Made by a program: the position numbers and the translations under genes. DNA of 9,377 bases from an uncultured Lentisphaeria bacterium (GTDB lineage Bacteria; Verrucomicrobiota; Lentisphaeria; JABSQK01; CAJWLW01), in the NCBI GenBank assembly GCA_913042885.1, contig CAJWLW010000188.1, positions 1 to 9,377 of the forward strand. Reading direction: 5' to 3'. Position 1 is the first letter of the stretch. Each line of letters opens with the position of its first letter. Shown here in pieces: positions 7,325-9,377 of the stretch. Below the pieces are notes generated by a model. The model was not told the DNA's origin. It ran no database searches and saw only the letters and a list, made by a program, of their open reading frames with translations.

Positions 7325-7336
7325 TCTCTCGGTGCG

Positions 7337-8644
7337 TCAATATCTCCTGTCTTGCAACTTCATTGTCAATACGAGTCCTATGGCCGGTACGATGAGGGCG
7401 TACAACATCGCATCGCGGAATGTCCCGGTGACATGTTCGACGAGGGCGAAATACAGTGGGCCTCCGGCACTGGCGAAGACCATGAAAGACTGGTACTTGC
7501 CCTGGATCGCACCGAGATGGCGGCGCCCGAAGAAAACGGGCATCGACAGCGAAAAGACCGGTCCCATGCACGCACCGGAAAGGCCCAGCCCCAGGATGCT
7601 CAGGACGTAGCCGGCACGCAGATGCAGGAAGCCCAATGCCGCGTAGCACAGCAATTGTGCCATGCACATGAACAGCATAACCCGTTTGATTCCCAGACGG
7701 TCACTGACCCATGAAATAGCGAATCCCGCAGGAATCGAGATGCACGCCGCCGGGATAAAGATGATCAGTGCTTTTTGCTCGCTGAACCCCGCCTCCGCAC
7801 CGATCGCAACGAGATGGAACGTGAACCCGGTGATTATCAAACCGAATATTGCGGAGATCATCACGACTGTCCAGAATTCCAATGTGCGTACCGCTGCCGC
7901 GACGGTGATGCCGGGAGGTTCGCCGTTGGCGCCGGTGTCATCGACTTGGCCGTCGACAGCGATACCGCAGGTCTCGGGGCTGTCCCGGCAGAACAGCCAG
8001 GCGACAACCGGTAAAAGGGTACAACTCGCCAACCCGAGCCATAGCCACGCGCCGCGCCAGCCCAGATGTTGGACGATGCCGTAGATGACGATCGGTGTCG
8101 AGTTGAACATGATCCCGTTGCAAATGCTCAGCGCCGCGACGGCGCGGCCCCGCCGGTTCTCGAACCAGCGGCCGATCAGCGTGTTGCTGACGACCGCCAG
8201 CATGCCCTGTCCGAAAAACCGCAGGAAGAAAATGCCGATGGTCAGCGCCAGCATCCACGCGGCGGCGACGGGTACAATCTTCGCCAGGCGACCGGCAGCG
8301 GTCGGCACCAGTGACAGGTAGACCATGGTGAGGCCGCCACCGACGATGGCGATGCACATGAAGCGGCGGCAGCCGAATCGATCAACCAGGCGCCCGCCAT
8401 GTGGCAGCAGAATGCCGGCCAGTATCGTGCCGATGCAATAGCACTGGGTGAGGGCAGTGCGTGACAGGCCGCTGGTTGCCAGCAGCGGTTCAGTGAATGG
8501 AGTGAACCCGACCGTCTGTCCGGGCATGCTCGCGACTATGGCGAGTATCGCAATCGGCAGGATAATCCAGCCATAATAGAACGGCAGGTGGCGTGGATCA
8601 AACGGCACATCGGAAGCGAACAATCTTGCAGCCGAACTCTTCAT
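7337..8644 (-). CDS. Major facilitator superfamily (MFS) transporter, monocarboxylate/OFA-like
   Basis: A 435-residue inner-membrane transporter with about 12 hydrophobic helices. Helix 1 begins at YYGW (about residues 23-26), an opening common in the oxalate/formate-antiporter and monocarboxylate-porter branch. MFS motif A appears twice, as expected: GGRLVDRFGCRR between helices 2 and 3, and SWVSDRLGIKR between helices 8 and 9. The central cytoplasmic loop contains CRDSPETCGI, matching the RxxPExxG element after helix 6, followed by a hydrophilic stretch and helix 7. The reading frame continues upstream to a TTG at 8665, but ATG at 8644 is the better start. No Shine-Dalgarno precedes it; a palindrome occupies that position. 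The gene lies between an unknown membrane protein and sugar oxidoreductases, so a sugar acid, monocarboxylate or small glycoside is a likely substrate. Specificity is not determinable here. Confidence 0.9.
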   Translation of the reverse strand: MKSSAARLFASDVPFDPRHLPFYYGWIILPIAILAIVASMPGQTVGFTPFTEPLLATSGLSRTALTQCYCIGTILAGILLPHGGRLVDRFGCRRFMCIAIVGGGLTMVYLSLVPTAAGRLAKIVPVAAAWMLALTIGIFFLRFFGQGMLAVVSNTLIGRWFENRRGRAVAALSICNGIMFNSTPIVIYGIVQHLGWRGAWLWLGLASCTLLPVVAWLFCRDSPETCGIAVDGQVDDTGANGEPPGITVAAAVRTLEFWTVVMISAIFGLIITGFTFHLVAIGAEAGFSEQKALIIFIPAACISIPAGFAISWVSDRLGIKRVMLFMCMAQLLCYAALGFLHLRAGYVLSILGLGLSGACMGPVFSLSMPVFFGRRHLGAIQGKYQSFMVFASAGGPLYFALVEHVTGTFRDAMLYALIVPAIGLVLTMKLQDRRY

Positions 8645-8674
8645 AGCCGGGCTTGTCAGGTACAAGCCCGACTA
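8644..8674. repeat. REP-like imperfect palindrome abutting the MFS start codon
   Basis: Arms cgggcttgt (8648-8656) and acaagcccg (8662-8670) pair perfectly around the 5-nt loop caggt. Beyond one C/A mismatch, three further pairs (tag/cta) extend the stem to 8644 and 8674. No T-run follows on either strand, so it is not a typical intrinsic terminator. On the minus strand the last paired base is the A of the MFS ATG. The form (GC-rich perfect arms, short loop, intergenic) resembles REP-type dispersed palindromes. Only one copy was noticed in this window, so repeat status is inference. Confidence 0.6.
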
Positions 8675-8684
8675 CGGTGAGTGA

Positions 8685-8693
8685 GGGGGGGGG
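8685..8693. repeat. Homopolymer of nine G (C on the minus strand)
   Basis: Nine consecutive G on the plus strand directly abut the TGA (8696-8694) of the upstream minus-strand gene. It is intergenic, so slippage would not change a known reading frame. It may be a true polymorphic tract or an assembly error. Confidence 0.8.
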
Positions 8694-9377
8694 TCAGTCC
8701 TGTTTCGGCTTTGCCGGCAAGAACTGGGACATTTCGTTCTCGACTCGCTCGAGCAACGCTGCGAACACTTCGGACTTGCCCGAATCGCCACCTTTGCTCA
8801 GGGCGGTCCAGCTGACCAGCACGCGACGTTGCGCATCCTGCTTTTTGGTCACGGGCTTGCCCTCAGCTGTGATGTTGTGAAGTTTCGTCTGGAACGCCTC
8901 GAGGTCCTTGACGAAGTGCTGATCCCAATAGACGTTAAATTCTTTGGTCATCGTCTCGAAGTACATCTCGGAGATAGTTTTCGTGAATGCCTCGTTGCTG
9001 AGATCACCCCAGCTTTGCTGGACTATCATTGCATTGGCTTCGAGCTGTTTCTTAAAGGCCGGCATCACTTCCTTGTTGAGTTCGACCATCATGGATGCGA
9101 TCGCCATGTCGGTGTGATCTTTGAGACGCTGTTCGAGCGCTGGTATCATGTTGATTACGGCGGCGACCAGGTTCTTCGACCACACGTCCGACTCCTCTCG
9201 CAGTTTTTGCACTGCGGTCTCTCGGTGCTTCGGCAACTCAGTTGCGCACCAACTGCGAGCATATTCGACTACCTGCTCCTCGGTCGTCTGCTCCTCGACA
9301 ACGTCGGTGATGAACTTGTAGACATATGTGGTGTACGCCAGCACGATGATGATCAGGATAGCATAAATCCAAGCCAC
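8694..9377 (-). CDS. Membrane-anchored helical protein of unknown function, start at or beyond the window edge
   Basis: I do not recognise this 227-residue product. One hydrophobic helix lies at about residues 2-22 (AWIYAILIIIVLAYTTYVY), followed by about 200 mostly alpha-helical, charged residues. These include EEQTTEEQVVEYARSW and a long helical run through LEQRLKDHTDMA and KKQLEANAMIV. No enzyme motif is seen. The shape suggests an inner-membrane protein with one N-terminal anchor and a large helical domain on one side, possibly oligomeric. The first in-frame codon, GTG at 9377-9375, coincides with the window end, so it may be the true start or an internal valine; the hydrophobic segment suggests the true N terminus is close. 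G+C is about 54%, lower than the neighbours. It is followed by the MFS gene after 49 nt containing a C9 tract and a palindrome. Co-function with the transporter is uncertain. Confidence 0.75.
   Translation of the reverse strand: MAWIYAILIIIVLAYTTYVYKFITDVVEEQTTEEQVVEYARSWCATELPKHRETAVQKLREESDVWSKNLVAAVINMIPALEQRLKDHTDMAIASMMVELNKEVMPAFKKQLEANAMIVQQSWGDLSNEAFTKTISEMYFETMTKEFNVYWDQHFVKDLEAFQTKLHNITAEGKPVTKKQDAQRRVLVSWTALSKGGDSGKSEVFAALLERVENEMSQFLPAKPKQD

Noticed and set aside
8645..8665. TTG start at 8665 for the MFS gene
   Set aside because: It would translate one arm of the palindrome. ATG at 8644 is a stronger codon and gives a normal-length N terminus before helix 1.

Overview
The window is an ordinary bacterial chromosomal segment with moderately high G+C (about 60% over most of it). 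It carries seven protein-coding genes and no RNA gene, CRISPR array or recognisable transposase. The gene content fits a Planctomycetota / Lentisphaerota / Kiritimatiellota-like (PVC) or Hydrogenedentota-like bacterium. The clues are a TM-anchored terpene-cyclase-like toroid protein, a 'FVDDY' five-bladed beta-propeller protein with a C-terminal CBM9-like module, tandem Gfo/Idh/MocA oxidoreductases, and a start with no Shine-Dalgarno. The phylum is inferred from family content, not proven.

Region 1 (1-2878, plus strand): a MetE-core (cobalamin-independent methionine synthase-like) methyltransferase runs in from the left edge. After 39 nt comes a 582-residue membrane-anchored protein. Its single transmembrane helix has the S-x3-H...L pattern of TonB. 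A long acidic/proline spacer and a glycine-rich linker lead to an alpha/alpha toroid of squalene-cyclase type that lacks the cyclase catalytic motifs, followed by an Asp-rich tail. This fusion is the most interesting single protein here.

Region 2 (2879-3062): a 184-nt spacer between convergent genes, with no convincing terminator.

Region 3 (3063-9377, minus strand): read in the direction of transcription, the order is a membrane-anchored helical protein of unknown function (runs to or off the right edge), an MFS transporter, a 104-nt gap with a plausible sigma70-type promoter, two tandem Gfo/Idh/MocA oxidoreductases 7 nt apart, and the beta-propeller/CBM9 protein 29 nt further on. This reads as a carbohydrate uptake and catabolism cluster: the MFS protein imports a small sugar or sugar acid, two NAD(P)-dependent enzymes oxidise/reduce it, and a glycosidase-fold protein acts on a glycoside. 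The paired oxidoreductases would suit a keto-glycoside route of glycan cleavage, but the substrate cannot be read from sequence.

A near-perfect 9-bp-stem palindrome abuts the MFS start codon where a ribosome-binding site would be expected, and a run of nine C follows the stop of the gene upstream of it.
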